Part shown: one piece after another, positions 8,994 through 17,918 of the stretch
How the letters are laid out: every line of letters starts with the position of its first letter
Position numbering within the stretch: position 1 is the first letter of the stretch
Assembly: GCA_934465535.1 (NCBI GenBank)
Contig: CAKSKV010000001.1
Span: 62,001-126,000 of the forward strand
Origin: an uncultured Clostridia bacterium
Lineage (GTDB): Bacteria > Bacillota > Clostridia > Christensenellales > QALW01
Length of the DNA: 64,000 nucleotides
Reading direction: 5' to 3'
Translations under genes and position numbers: made by a program
Notes under the pieces: generated by a model
The model's input: the letters and a program-made list of their open reading frames with translations, nothing else
The model's database searches: none
Told to the model about the DNA's origin: nothing

Positions 8994-10601
8994 GTGAAAC
9001 CAATAATAAGAATTACTGCGCTTGCAGCGGCTTTGATGCTGCTTGCCGGATGTTACGCCGGGGCGATAGTAACGCCCACACCCATGCCGGAAAGCTCGCA
9101 GCTGCGCCCGCAAACCAGCATAAGCCCGCAAAGCGGGGGAGAAATATCCATACCCATGCCGGAAAAGCCGTATACATGGCACCCGTTGTTTGTAAAGGAA
9201 AGCGGCATGAGCAATATATTTTCCATGATTTTTGAGCCGCTTATAGCCATTGATTCTCAGCTGCTTCCGGCGGTAAGCATAGCCAACAGCTGGGAATTTG
9301 ACGATGAGGGCTGTGTTATTGTGCGTCTTCGCTCCGGAGTACAGTTTCACAACAGCGATACCCTTACAAGCGGCGATGTTGTGTTTACCTTCAATACGGT
9401 GCTGGAAAACCCGGAAAGCATATATCACAGCCAGGTGAGCGAATATGTGGAATCGGTGGAGGCGGTGGATGCAAACACGGTGCGGTTTCATCCCAAAAAG
9501 GCGGGCTATGCAATTTATTACGCTCTAAGCGTGCCCGTTATACCGGAGAGCGTGTATGCGGCGCTGCCTCAGCAAACCGATGCCATGCCCATAGGAACTG
9601 GCGGCTTTGCGGTGGGTACCTATAACCCCGGCGATAACACCTCGCTTGAGCTTGTGCGCAACACTTATTGGTGGAAGAAGCAGCCCTATATAGAAAAAAT
9701 ACATGCGGTGGGCTATCAGGATAATGCCGCGGCGATTCAGGCTTTTATAGACGGCAAGCTGGACTGCGTGCCTACGGATATTTATACCACGGACATCTAC
9801 GACAGCTATTCCGGCGTATCGTGTTACAGCTATATGTCTAACTATTATGATTTTCTTGCCCCAAATTTCAAAAATGACATACTGGCGGATGTGAACATAC
9901 GGCGCGCCATATCCTACGCCGTGGACCGCAAGGGGATAATAGCCAACATATATATAAATCACGGGATATCCATGGAATATCCCTTTGCCAGCGACTGCGC
10001 TTTTAATAACGACGATATACAGCGCTGCGACTATTCCGTATCTCAGGCCTGCAGCCTGCTTGAGGCGGCAGGGTGGCTTCCGGGTGAGGACGGAATAAGG
10101 GTGAAAGACGGCAAAAGGCTTTCCTTCCGATTGCTTACTCTGCGTAATGACGATAATCCCGTAAGGCGGGATACGGCGGCAATGCTGCGCCGTCAGCTGG
10201 CAGAGGCGGGCATAGAAATACAAACAGTCACACAGGACGGCGAGACACTAAAGGCGGATATTACTCAGGGAAATTTTGATCTTCTGCTTACCGGCTATTA
10301 TTTTTCCGGCTCCCCGGATGTCTCCTTTGCGCTTAAAACCGGGGGCAGCGGCAATGTCATGCGCTATTCTGACAGCGAATGTGATGCGTATTTTGCAAGG
10401 CTGGATGCCGCAAGAACGCGGGATGAGTATGCCTCCGTTTATGCCCAGCTTCAGCAGTATGTTGCAAAACAGCTTCCGCAGATAGGGCTTATAGGCTTTT
10501 CGCATACCCTTATTCACAGAGATACGCTGGTGCCCTGCGGCATAAACAGAGATCTGAGGGTGTATGAAAACATGGATAAATGGTATGTAGCGCAAACCTG
10601 A
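8994..10601 (+). CDS. ABC transporter substrate-binding lipoprotein, family 5 (peptide/Ni type)
   Basis: A 535-residue exported lipoprotein with signal peptide and lipobox LLAGC, then the periplasmic-binding-protein family 5 fold: TWHPLFVKESGMSNIFSMIF at the front, DSQLLPAVSIANSWEFDD, VRLRSGVQFHNSDTLTSGDV (the classic SBP5 signature), NIRRAISYAVDRKGI and AAMLRRQLAEAGI. Members bind oligopeptides, dipeptides or nickel and deliver them to an ABC permease. No permease or ATPase lies beside it, so it is an orphan binding protein and might have another job. The start codon is GTG at 8994 after AGGGGAT, only 5 bases after coaE. Confidence 0.88.
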   Translation: MKPIIRITALAAALMLLAGCYAGAIVTPTPMPESSQLRPQTSISPQSGGEISIPMPEKPYTWHPLFVKESGMSNIFSMIFEPLIAIDSQLLPAVSIANSWEFDDEGCVIVRLRSGVQFHNSDTLTSGDVVFTFNTVLENPESIYHSQVSEYVESVEAVDANTVRFHPKKAGYAIYYALSVPVIPESVYAALPQQTDAMPIGTGGFAVGTYNPGDNTSLELVRNTYWWKKQPYIEKIHAVGYQDNAAAIQAFIDGKLDCVPTDIYTTDIYDSYSGVSCYSYMSNYYDFLAPNFKNDILADVNIRRAISYAVDRKGIIANIYINHGISMEYPFASDCAFNNDDIQRCDYSVSQACSLLEAAGWLPGEDGIRVKDGKRLSFRLLTLRNDDNPVRRDTAAMLRRQLAEAGIEIQTVTQDGETLKADITQGNFDLLLTGYYFSGSPDVSFALKTGGSGNVMRYSDSECDAYFARLDAARTRDEYASVYAQLQQYVAKQLPQIGLIGFSHTLIHRDTLVPCGINRDLRVYENMDKWYVAQT

Positions 10602-10747
10602 GACAAAACGGTGTCTTCGATTTTGGAAATATAAAAACCGCTTTATTAAAAAGAAGAATAGTATTATAATTAAATAAACCGATTTCCGGTGCTGGATTTT
10701 ATTAAAAGAACGGATATAAAACTGTTTATATTATTAAGGAGAATTTT

Positions 10748-11014
10748 ATGTTGCTCAGAAAAATATTGGCGCACAGCTGCATAGTGCTTGGGGGCATGTT
10801 CCTTACATTTTCCATAATAAATCATTTCAATGATGCCATGAATTTTATAGGCAATGATATTTCCCTTGCGCTGCTGTTTATATGGTCCATACTGTCCATG
10901 GTAACCGGAGGATTGTATGTAAGCGATATGTTTCGCAGGGAAAAACGCGCTCAAAGCCAGCAGGAAAGCGGCAAAAGCAGTGCAAGAAGCGGTGCTGCGC
11001 GGTATAAGCGCTGA
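10748..11014 (+). CDS. Small membrane protein of unknown function
   Basis: An 88-residue protein with two predicted membrane helices (ILAHSCIVLGGMFLTFSII and DISLALLFIWSILSMVTGGL) and a basic, Ser/Gln/Arg-rich cytoplasmic tail. No family is recognised. AAGGAGAATTTT before the ATG is a strong ribosome site and a terminator follows at once, so it is a real single gene. The tail would lie inside the cell by the positive-inside rule. Function is unknown. Confidence 0.7.
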   Translation: MLLRKILAHSCIVLGGMFLTFSIINHFNDAMNFIGNDISLALLFIWSILSMVTGGLYVSDMFRREKRAQSQQESGKSSARSGAARYKR

Positions 11015-11040
11015 AGAAAAAACGGACATAATACTGTTGA

Positions 11041-11068
11041 AAAAAGCATCCGATGGCGGATGCTTTTT
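11041..11068. terminator. Terminator after the small membrane protein (bidirectional)
   Basis: AAAAAGCATCC (11041-11051) pairs with GGATGCTTTTT (11058-11068). It also faces the end of the convergent CotH gene. Confidence 0.88.
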
Positions 11069-11105
11069 GCTTGCAGGTTCTCCCGAGTGGGGCTTGAGGA
11101 AATTA

Positions 11106-14100
11106 TTAAGTTATATCGTCATCGGGCAGCAGCTCGCGCAGGCGGGCATCGGATACATGGAAGGTGTTTTTCAGCTCTTCAATGGCATATTTGCGCCTTG
11201 CGGATATATTATGCCGCAGGGTTTTCACATTTTCCTCCCACTTAGAAAGGCTTTCGGGATATTTCCAGCGCTCGCAGTTGCGCGCCATTTCCGGGCGTAC
11301 AAGCTCGGTCATGGAATCAAAGAGGGCAAGCAGATTTTCGGTGCGCAGCGTGGTATTAAGCAGCTCACAGTAACGCAGCGTAAATTTTTCCCGCCACCCG
11401 GCGTTTTGATAAAAGGCATTGAACAGCACCGTTTCCACGCGGAAGCCGCTGGGGGTGAAAATGCCGGCTTTGGTGAAAAAGCGTTTGAGTATAGCGCTTC
11501 TGTAGCTGTTCAGCCCTCCGTCAAGGTCGTAGAGAATGGGGGACCACTTCACCACTCCGTCCATGGAGCGTATGCTTTTTTGGTTGTAGGCATCCGACAG
11601 AATAAAGAAGGAGATGCATATAAGATAGTCGGTATAGTAATCCTCATCCACCCATTGTATGTATTTCTGATAGTTTTTATCATCGGACATATCGGCAGTG
11701 GCGGCAAAATCAATCAGCGCTTTTATATCGGAGTTGTCGCCGATGCCGTTATACACATTTGTGTTGGCGCGCACAATCTGCACGGTATTGCGGTCGCAGC
11801 CGGTGTGCGCGGCCAAATAATCCTCGTTTTGATTTTCCTTGAATTCATACAGGCCGTGATATTTTCCGTTAAGATATACTACTACCATTTTTGACTGCGC
11901 GTTGTATACCTTCATGCCGTTTGTTGCCATGCTTACAAAGGCATCGCGCAGCCGCGTGCTGTATGCGTCCTGCCCGCTGTTGCGCAGCGAGAGTGAGGAA
12001 TATGTGCAGAAGCCGGTGTTATACTCAAAGAAGGGATAGCTTACCGAGCTTTGGCCGTAGGCGCCGCGCAGATGCAGATTAAAGGTTTTCTGCGGGTATT
12101 TGCGGGTGCCGTTGCCGCCGATGGTAAACCCGGCTGGGAAGCCGGTCTGGCGCGCTCCGTCTGCGGCGTAGCATTCTACATAGCCCGCCCTTTCCCGCAC
12201 ATCCAAACGGCTGGCGCTGCTTGTTACATAGCTAAGGTCGCTTTTTGTCATGCTCAGGCATATTACGGGCAGCAGATGCTCGTCCTTCCCGGTGCGGAAG
12301 GTGGCCACGGTTTCGGCGCTGTCCGCATAGCCGTTCTTTACGGCGACGGCGCGCACCACGGTGGTGCTTTTTATTTCTAATGTTCCGTTAAGTACGGGGG
12401 AGGAGGAATCCGGCGTGGAGCCGTCCAGAGTGTAATGTATTTGGCTGCCGTCCGGGGAGCTTATACTCAGGGTCAGGCCGTCCTTATAATAGCCGCCGTT
12501 TTCGGAGAATACCGGGCTTGCGGCATATCCCAAAAGAGTTTTTGAAGAATTCCGGCTTCCCGGTGTGGGAGACATAAGGTATATTGCGGCGGAATCCGTT
12601 CTTCCCGCGGTGTATTGCGGCAGCAGCTTCGGCGCGGCAAAAACATCGGTTATGTATTCATCATCCGATAGATATACATTTTCACCTGCGGCGGCAATGC
12701 GCAGCGAGCTGCTTCGTATTACTTTATATCCCTTTGCCGCAATGGTTCCGGAAAGGGCGCAGCGTTGCAGATCGTTTTTGCTGTCGGAAAGGTACAATCC
12801 GTCAAGGCTGATATCCGTGTCGGTGGGATTGTACAGCTCCACCCAGTCGCCCGTTTTGCTTTTTGCCTCCTGTACCGAGCACACCTCGTTTATGATTATG
12901 CTGCGTTTGCTTGCGCCGCCGTCATATCCGGGGGAGGGCATTTCCAGCAGCTTGCCGGAGGCATCCTGAGAGATGTTTTCCCCGGCAGCGGCATTTATGC
13001 TTATGCACTGTGTTGTCATGGTATCGGTGTCGGTGATATACAAACCGCCGCTCAGCTCCGTAAGCTTAAAGGAGACCTCCGTGCTTCCTGCTTTTGCCTT
13101 TTTTCCGGCAAAAAACACTATAATGCGCCCATTTGCGGGCAGCACCGTGTCGGGGAGGGCGCACATAAGCGGGTTTTCCGCGTTGTTTGAAAGATATATT
13201 CCGTTAAGGGAAACATCGCTGTCGCCGGGGTTATAAAGCTCTGCCCAGGCCGTGCGTTTGCCGCTTGGGGCGACAAGGGACAGCGTATTGTGTATAAGCA
13301 GCTCGCTTACGGTTATCCGCCCCTCGCCCTGACGGAAGCTTCCGGAAAACAGGGGAGCGGAATTTTCCGCGCCCGGAGTGGCGGGAGCATAATAGACCGT
13401 CTGACCGTTTTGATACCCCACGGTCATGTTTGCCGGCACGGTGCCGCTCCAGGAGACGGTGCTTACCGTGCGCCCGGAGCGAACAAGGTACAGCGCGTGT
13501 CCGCCGCATTTAACGGCAAGGTCGTAGCGGGAGGCGCTGTCGGTGCGAAAGGTAAGCACAAGATATTCGCCGGCGGCAATGCTGCGCCCGTTAAGCGAGG
13601 CGGAATTTTCCTGCGAAAGATCGGTGCAGACGGTATATCCGTCCAGTGATACGGTTTTATCAGAGCTGTTATGCAGCTCCACCCAGCCCTGAACACCGTT
13701 TCCGGAGGGCAGAATCTCACTTATAACTATGGGAGAGCTGTCATCGCGCAGAGCCTGCTGCGCATTGTCCCAGCCGTTTGAGGGGTCGCGCTCAAGCCCG
13801 GTAAAATACCTCCAGCCCTTGGAGGTGCGCTTGAGGGTAAGCCCTGCGGGAAGCTCCTGCAATACGACGCTGTCGGATGCTTCCGCTCCTTCAAGGGAGA
13901 TGGTGTCCCCCTGCGAGGCGGCGATGATAATGGTGCTTTCCTGCCCTGCGGGAAGCTCGCCCTCAAGGGTATAGTCCTCCCCGGAGCACACAATGTGCAG
14001 GGTGCCGCCCTCTATTGTGTTTTTTGTGCCGTTGTATATGTATACCTCCACGCCGTTTTCCGTGCGCACAATGCGGCTCATATGCACAGAGGCCTCTTCG

Positions 14101-14207
14101 GCAGGCAGAATGTCCGTAATATCGCAGCCCGATAACGCCGGCGTGAGAGCCAAGGCCGTGAATACGGCAAGCACCCGTATAAATACTTTTTTTATGGTTT
14201 TAATCAG
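11106..14207 (-). CDS. CotH-kinase lipoprotein with three lamin-tail domains and a chitobiase-like domain
   Basis: A protein of about 1033 residues, exported as a lipoprotein (lipobox ALSGC). In order: signal peptide; an N-terminal beta domain; three lamin-tail domains, recognisable by WVELHNSSDKTVSLDGY, WAELYNPGDSDVSLNGIYLS and WVELYNPTDTDISLDGLYLS; a chitobiase/beta-hexosaminidase C-terminal type domain (IHYTLDGSTPDSSSP); and a CotH kinase domain (RKYPQKTFNLHLRG, LRNSGQDAYSTRLRDAF, LNGKYHGLYEFKENQNEDYL, ILYDLDGGLN). CotH proteins are atypical kinases that phosphorylate spore-coat or secreted proteins. No ATG or TTG gives a proper signal peptide: a stop codon closes the frame upstream and CTG at 14207 (or ATT at 14204), preceded by GGGGGA, gives the basic n-region. 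The GTG at 14174 is an alternative. A small membrane gene lies 39 bases upstream. Confidence 0.85.
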   Translation of the reverse strand: MIKTIKKVFIRVLAVFTALALTPALSGCDITDILPAEEASVHMSRIVRTENGVEVYIYNGTKNTIEGGTLHIVCSGEDYTLEGELPAGQESTIIIAASQGDTISLEGAEASDSVVLQELPAGLTLKRTSKGWRYFTGLERDPSNGWDNAQQALRDDSSPIVISEILPSGNGVQGWVELHNSSDKTVSLDGYTVCTDLSQENSASLNGRSIAAGEYLVLTFRTDSASRYDLAVKCGGHALYLVRSGRTVSTVSWSGTVPANMTVGYQNGQTVYYAPATPGAENSAPLFSGSFRQGEGRITVSELLIHNTLSLVAPSGKRTAWAELYNPGDSDVSLNGIYLSNNAENPLMCALPDTVLPANGRIIVFFAGKKAKAGSTEVSFKLTELSGGLYITDTDTMTTQCISINAAAGENISQDASGKLLEMPSPGYDGGASKRSIIINEVCSVQEAKSKTGDWVELYNPTDTDISLDGLYLSDSKNDLQRCALSGTIAAKGYKVIRSSSLRIAAAGENVYLSDDEYITDVFAAPKLLPQYTAGRTDSAAIYLMSPTPGSRNSSKTLLGYAASPVFSENGGYYKDGLTLSISSPDGSQIHYTLDGSTPDSSSPVLNGTLEIKSTTVVRAVAVKNGYADSAETVATFRTGKDEHLLPVICLSMTKSDLSYVTSSASRLDVRERAGYVECYAADGARQTGFPAGFTIGGNGTRKYPQKTFNLHLRGAYGQSSVSYPFFEYNTGFCTYSSLSLRNSGQDAYSTRLRDAFVSMATNGMKVYNAQSKMVVVYLNGKYHGLYEFKENQNEDYLAAHTGCDRNTVQIVRANTNVYNGIGDNSDIKALIDFAATADMSDDKNYQKYIQWVDEDYYTDYLICISFFILSDAYNQKSIRSMDGVVKWSPILYDLDGGLNSYRSAILKRFFTKAGIFTPSGFRVETVLFNAFYQNAGWREKFTLRYCELLNTTLRTENLLALFDSMTELVRPEMARNCERWKYPESLSKWEENVKTLRHNISARRKYAIEELKNTFHVSDARLRELLPDDDIT

Positions 14208-14246
14208 AAAAATTCCCCCTTAAACGGCAGTTTCGGCCGGATAGTG

Positions 14247-14480
14247 TCAGTCTGTAAAGAGCGTAGGTTTGCCGTCCGTGCAGACGGTTATAATATCTAT
14301 TATGGAAGGCACGCCGCACAAAACGGCGTTTATAAACGGCCAGATAAGGCCGACAAACATCCCTTGCCTTGTGCCGGAGCAGAAGCGGTATACCGCGCCG
14401 TAAAGCCCGCCGGAAAATATACAAAGCGCTATTTTCATCCAAAGTGCAAGGGAATTCAGATTTTCTCTGATCTCATACAT
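14247..14480 (-). CDS. Small membrane protein (TM2-like) upstream of CotH gene
   Basis: A 77-residue protein with two hydrophobic segments (ALWMKIALCIFSGGLYGAVY and MFVGLIWPFINAVLCGVPSI) separated by a short loop with Cys and Arg. The arrangement resembles TM2-domain proteins but the match is weak. The ATG at 14480 follows AAAGGAGG; the longer frame to 14537 is an artefact. It is 39 bases from the CotH gene on the same strand and shares its promoter, so the two probably act together at the membrane. Confidence 0.7.
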   Translation of the reverse strand: MYEIRENLNSLALWMKIALCIFSGGLYGAVYRFCSGTRQGMFVGLIWPFINAVLCGVPSIIDIITVCTDGKPTLFTD

Positions 14481-14598
14481 CGGTTTTGCCTCCTTTTGTG
14501 CGGCCCGCAGCCGCAGTCTTATATGTGCATCAGACACGCATCGTTTGCTGCATGGCGCATAAATGCCTGCAAGGATAATTATTTATATTACCTGCTTT

Positions 14599-14627
14599 AT
14601 TATACTATAATTCGTCATTGCACACAA
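14599..14627 (-). promoter_or_regulatory. Promoter of the small membrane protein-CotH operon
   Basis: On the minus strand TTGTGT (14627-14622), 17 bases, TATAAT (14604-14599). The transcript would have a leader of about 110 bases in which no known riboswitch was recognised. Confidence 0.7.
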
Positions 14628-14726
14628 GAAAATAATTAAACAGAGGCTATGCTTCTTATTATAAGCAGCAAATGCGTTATATTTGCGTATAAACCGTATA
14701 TTGCAAAACGGTTGTATAAAAGGCAA

Positions 14727-14752
14727 AAATAAAAAAGCCCGCCCTTGCGGGC
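14727..14752 (-). terminator. Terminator of the InlB-repeat surface protein gene
   Basis: On the minus strand GCCCGC (14752-14747), loop AAGG, GCGGGC (14742-14737), then TTTTTTATTTTT. Confidence 0.88.
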
Positions 14753-14779
14753 AGGCTTACGGAAAACATATCCGATTTA

Positions 14780-16423
14780 TCAGATGCGCCGTCTGTTTTT
14801 TCTTGCAGCTATAAGTCCGCCGGCAGAGGCAAGTGCCGCAGCCGCATAGGCTATAACGGAGAAATCGGCGGTATCCGGAATATCCGTGAAAATGGCATAT
14901 ATCGTCATGTTGGCATCGAGCTGATCAACACTTTCAATCTTGGTGCCGCTTCCGTCGCTTTCGGTGTTCCATTCCTTGAAGACCTTTCCTTCGGGAGCAT
15001 TGGGAGTCTGGGGCAGCACAAATTCGCCGCGCACGGTTTTAACAACAATGCGTTCCTCGCCTACCATGGCATAGTATTCATGCTCTGCCTCGGTGTAGGC
15101 ATAAACCGTTATGTCCTTGGCCTCCAGCTGGGTTTCGGCGGTAATCTCGGTTCCCGCGCCGTTTTCCTCTGTGAACCAGCCTACAAGATAGGTGCCCTCG
15201 GCAGGGGCGAAATCGGGCAGCTCAACATGTCCGTTTTCGTCAATGCTCTTAACGCCCACTTCGTTTTCGCCGTCCTTGAAGGTAACGGTCCAAGAGGTGT
15301 CCTTCTGATTATATTCGGGCAGCTGTGCGGCGGTATAGATGTTGTCTATTTCAAGGGCGGAGGCGTCGCCGCTGAGTCTTTCGACAAAGAAGCCGAGAGT
15401 CCAGAAATATATATAGCCCTGAGCATCGCCGGTGTTCCAGTCGCCCTGTGCGTTTTCCGCATTGCTTGTGGAAAGACGGGACAGAGGAATAATGCAATAG
15501 CCGTCAAATTTCTCCGGCAGTATGAGTTCGCTGCGGCCCCATGCGGAATATCTCATTCCCGCAGCGGAGGCAAGACCGTTTTTGTCAATAAGCATTATAT
15601 CATCCTCGCCGCTCATGGTAAGGAAAGAACCCTTGGCTCCGCTGTTGTTCCATCTGTGACCCTCAAAGCTGAAGCCTACCGATGCATCGGTGCGCAGGCG
15701 CAGCACGATGGCCTTGGTATTCTGTGTAAAGGCATTTTCGCGGTTATTTATAAAACCATTCCAGCTGCCGCCGTTGTTATTGGGGCTGAGGGAAGCGGAG
15801 TTTATACCGTCATTGGCGGTGGTGATAACCAGTCTTTTAACATTGTCCAATCCGTCGGTTTTAACGGCGGTGACGGAACCGGTGCCGTATGAACCGCAGC
15901 CGGCATTGACAGCTGCACTGAAATCCTCAAGCAGGGTAAGCTCAAGCTGTGTGCCGCCTTTTGCGGTGGTTTTATCGCCGGTTACGCCGTTCTTTGAATA
16001 AACAAAGCTGTAAAGGTTGCTGGACCAGGTCCATGTGCCGCCGCAAAGGCCGACAAGGCCGGCATAATAGGTGTGCCCTTCGGTCAGCTTTTCTGCGGGA
16101 ACGGTCTGTGCAGTGCCGCTGCCGTTCGGGTTGCACCATGCGACATTTTGTCCGTTGCCGTTAAAAATCTGCCAAAAGCCATCGTCGCTTTTGGGCAGCT
16201 GCGGGTCGCCGTCGAAAACCGCGATTCTGTAACCGCTTGCGCCGTTTGCGCCGGTAAAGCCGCTGCTGATGCCGATCTTCACCGAGCCGTCCGCTTCAAG
16301 GGTTGCGCCGGTAAACCATTCCGCGTCGTCGACATTGTCATAAGCAAATGCCGTAACGGATACCGACATTACGGCGGCTATTATAAGCAATGCAGCCGTA
16401 AACAGGGAAATTCTCTTTTTCAT
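14780..16423 (-). CDS. Cell-surface protein with InlB B-repeats and C-terminal membrane anchor
   Basis: A 547-residue secreted protein. Signal peptide MKKRISLFTAALLIIAAVM, then a domain of about 130 residues, a jelly-roll-like domain (about 165-370) with alternating strands and the segment FDGYCIIPLSRLS, and two Listeria/Bacteroides (InlB B, Flg_new) repeats marked by LVGWFTEENGAGTEITAETQ and FKEWNTESDGSGTKIESVDQ with their following ITVYA/MTIYA strands. The end is a wall/membrane-sorting tail: IPDTAD, a hydrophobic helix and KNRRRI. The IPDTAD motif resembles xPxTG sorting signals with Gly replaced by Ala. It probably binds a polysaccharide or host surface; that is inference. The ATG at 16423 has AAGGAGG at 7 bases. 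Confidence 0.82.
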   Translation of the reverse strand: MKKRISLFTAALLIIAAVMSVSVTAFAYDNVDDAEWFTGATLEADGSVKIGISSGFTGANGASGYRIAVFDGDPQLPKSDDGFWQIFNGNGQNVAWCNPNGSGTAQTVPAEKLTEGHTYYAGLVGLCGGTWTWSSNLYSFVYSKNGVTGDKTTAKGGTQLELTLLEDFSAAVNAGCGSYGTGSVTAVKTDGLDNVKRLVITTANDGINSASLSPNNNGGSWNGFINNRENAFTQNTKAIVLRLRTDASVGFSFEGHRWNNSGAKGSFLTMSGEDDIMLIDKNGLASAAGMRYSAWGRSELILPEKFDGYCIIPLSRLSTSNAENAQGDWNTGDAQGYIYFWTLGFFVERLSGDASALEIDNIYTAAQLPEYNQKDTSWTVTFKDGENEVGVKSIDENGHVELPDFAPAEGTYLVGWFTEENGAGTEITAETQLEAKDITVYAYTEAEHEYYAMVGEERIVVKTVRGEFVLPQTPNAPEGKVFKEWNTESDGSGTKIESVDQLDANMTIYAIFTDIPDTADFSVIAYAAAALASAGGLIAARKNRRRI

Positions 16424-16460
16424 TGCCAATCCTCCTTAGGCGATTTGTAATATTGGATAT

Positions 16461-16489
16461 ATTATACACCTTAGGAAACCGGATTTCAA
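16461..16489 (-). promoter_or_regulatory. Promoter of the InlB-repeat surface protein gene
   Basis: On the minus strand TTGAAA (16489-16484), 17 bases, TATAAT (16466-16461), 38 bases before the ATG. Confidence 0.85.
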
Positions 16490-16610
16490 TACCCAAAATG
16501 CAATTTTATCTGCAAAAAATAAAAAATGTGATACATTTTTTGCGTATAACGGCGCAGTGAACGCGAAAAACAATAAAAATACTTAATAAATATAAGTAAG
16601 AACAGCATCC

Positions 16611-17756
16611 TTACGGCACAATAATTATTCCGCGTGTAAGATCCTGTCCGCCTTTTGCAGGCTCCAGCGCCGCGCGAAGATCGGTGGCAAGACATTCCGC
16701 TCTGAAAGCCTCGGCAGCCTCCTTTGGGCTGCGGCGCAGAAATTCCGCGCTTTTTACACAAACCGGGACGGCGGATTTTTTGCAAAGCATGCTGAGCAGA
16801 GGAAGCGCTTCCTTCCGCAGCGCCAGCACGCGCAGATAGTCCGCCCGTGCTGCGGCGCGGATTGACATCTCCTTTGTTATTCCCAAAAAAGCGCAGCACA
16901 GCGCTCTGGACAGCCGCGAGTAGGTGTACCGCTTGCTTTTGCAGGCCAGTATCAGCTCATCAAGGCAGGAACAGCTGCGCGCCGCCTGTGCAATGCGGTA
17001 TTCCAGCCCCTCGCTTATCTGCGATATTCCGGCAAGCTCCTCCGTGCTCATTGTGCGCAGGCGGCAAAGAAGGGGGATTATCATGCTTTCCGGGTCTAAA
17101 AACTTTCCTTCGCTTACAAGACATTCATCGGGGCTTTGGTTATCCGCAAGCAGCTGCCGCAGCCCCGTGCCGCTTTTGTATTCCCGTCCTCCCGTCTGCC
17201 CGTGTCCGGCGCCCACGCGCGGAATTCCTATAAATTCCGGGTGAAAGCCGACGGCCTCTGCCGCGCGCATGTATTCGGCTCCCAGCATTGCGTTGGGAGT
17301 TTGCGCGCGGCTTTGTGATGCTGCGCGGCTGTACGGCAGACCGGACTGCAAGCGGGTGCGCAAAACAGAATCCTCGGCACGGGCAAACAGGGTCTGCGCC
17401 GCGTCTTGGGCATTTTTGTGCCCTTCCGGGGCGGGCACTGGCGCTTCCGTACCGAAGGAGATATGGGTAATCAGTCCGCAGGCGGCAAGCCTTCTGACCG
17501 CGCCGATGGCAAAATATTCGGCGCTTTGCAGGGAAGCGGCGGCGGGCAGCTCCAGCACTATATCGGCGCCGTTTTCCGCAGCCGCGCGTGCGCGCGCGAA
17601 TTTGTCAAAACAGGCGGGGCGTCCGCGCTGGACAAAGCTTGCGCTCATAATGCATATTACCGCATCGGCGCCGCACAGGGCGCGCGTCTGCCGTATGTGA
17701 TATGCATGCCCGGTATGAAAGGGGTCATATTCTGCGATAATTCCTGCAATAATCAA
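16611..17756 (-). CDS. tmcAL: tRNA(Met) cytidine acetate ligase
   Basis: A 381-residue enzyme of the TmcAL (YlbM) family, which uses acetate and ATP to make N4-acetylcytidine at the wobble position of elongator tRNA(Met). The nucleotidyltransferase-type N-terminus is clear: GIIAEYDPFHTGHAYHI carries the HxGH motif (His14, His17), followed by DAVICIMSASFVQRG and DIVLELPAAASLQSAEYFA. The start is TTG at 17756 after AAAGGTGA; no ATG suits. It is divergent from pta-ackA, an arrangement common in Clostridia, and acetate made by that pathway is its co-substrate. The usual downstream rpmF neighbour is missing here. Confidence 0.92.
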   Translation of the reverse strand: MIIAGIIAEYDPFHTGHAYHIRQTRALCGADAVICIMSASFVQRGRPACFDKFARARAAAENGADIVLELPAAASLQSAEYFAIGAVRRLAACGLITHISFGTEAPVPAPEGHKNAQDAAQTLFARAEDSVLRTRLQSGLPYSRAASQSRAQTPNAMLGAEYMRAAEAVGFHPEFIGIPRVGAGHGQTGGREYKSGTGLRQLLADNQSPDECLVSEGKFLDPESMIIPLLCRLRTMSTEELAGISQISEGLEYRIAQAARSCSCLDELILACKSKRYTYSRLSRALCCAFLGITKEMSIRAAARADYLRVLALRKEALPLLSMLCKKSAVPVCVKSAEFLRRSPKEAAEAFRAECLATDLRAALEPAKGGQDLTRGIIIVP

Positions 17757-17918
17757 AAAATCACCTTTTCTTTTCCGAAAGAATGAGTTATAATACCAAA
17801 AGATTCGGTGTCCGTACGCATTTGCGGGGGAAGCCCGTGCAGCGGACACGCCGGAATAGTGCATAAGCACAGGACTATTCTACAATACTTTTTCATATAT
17901 TGAAAGGAGTTTTTAACT

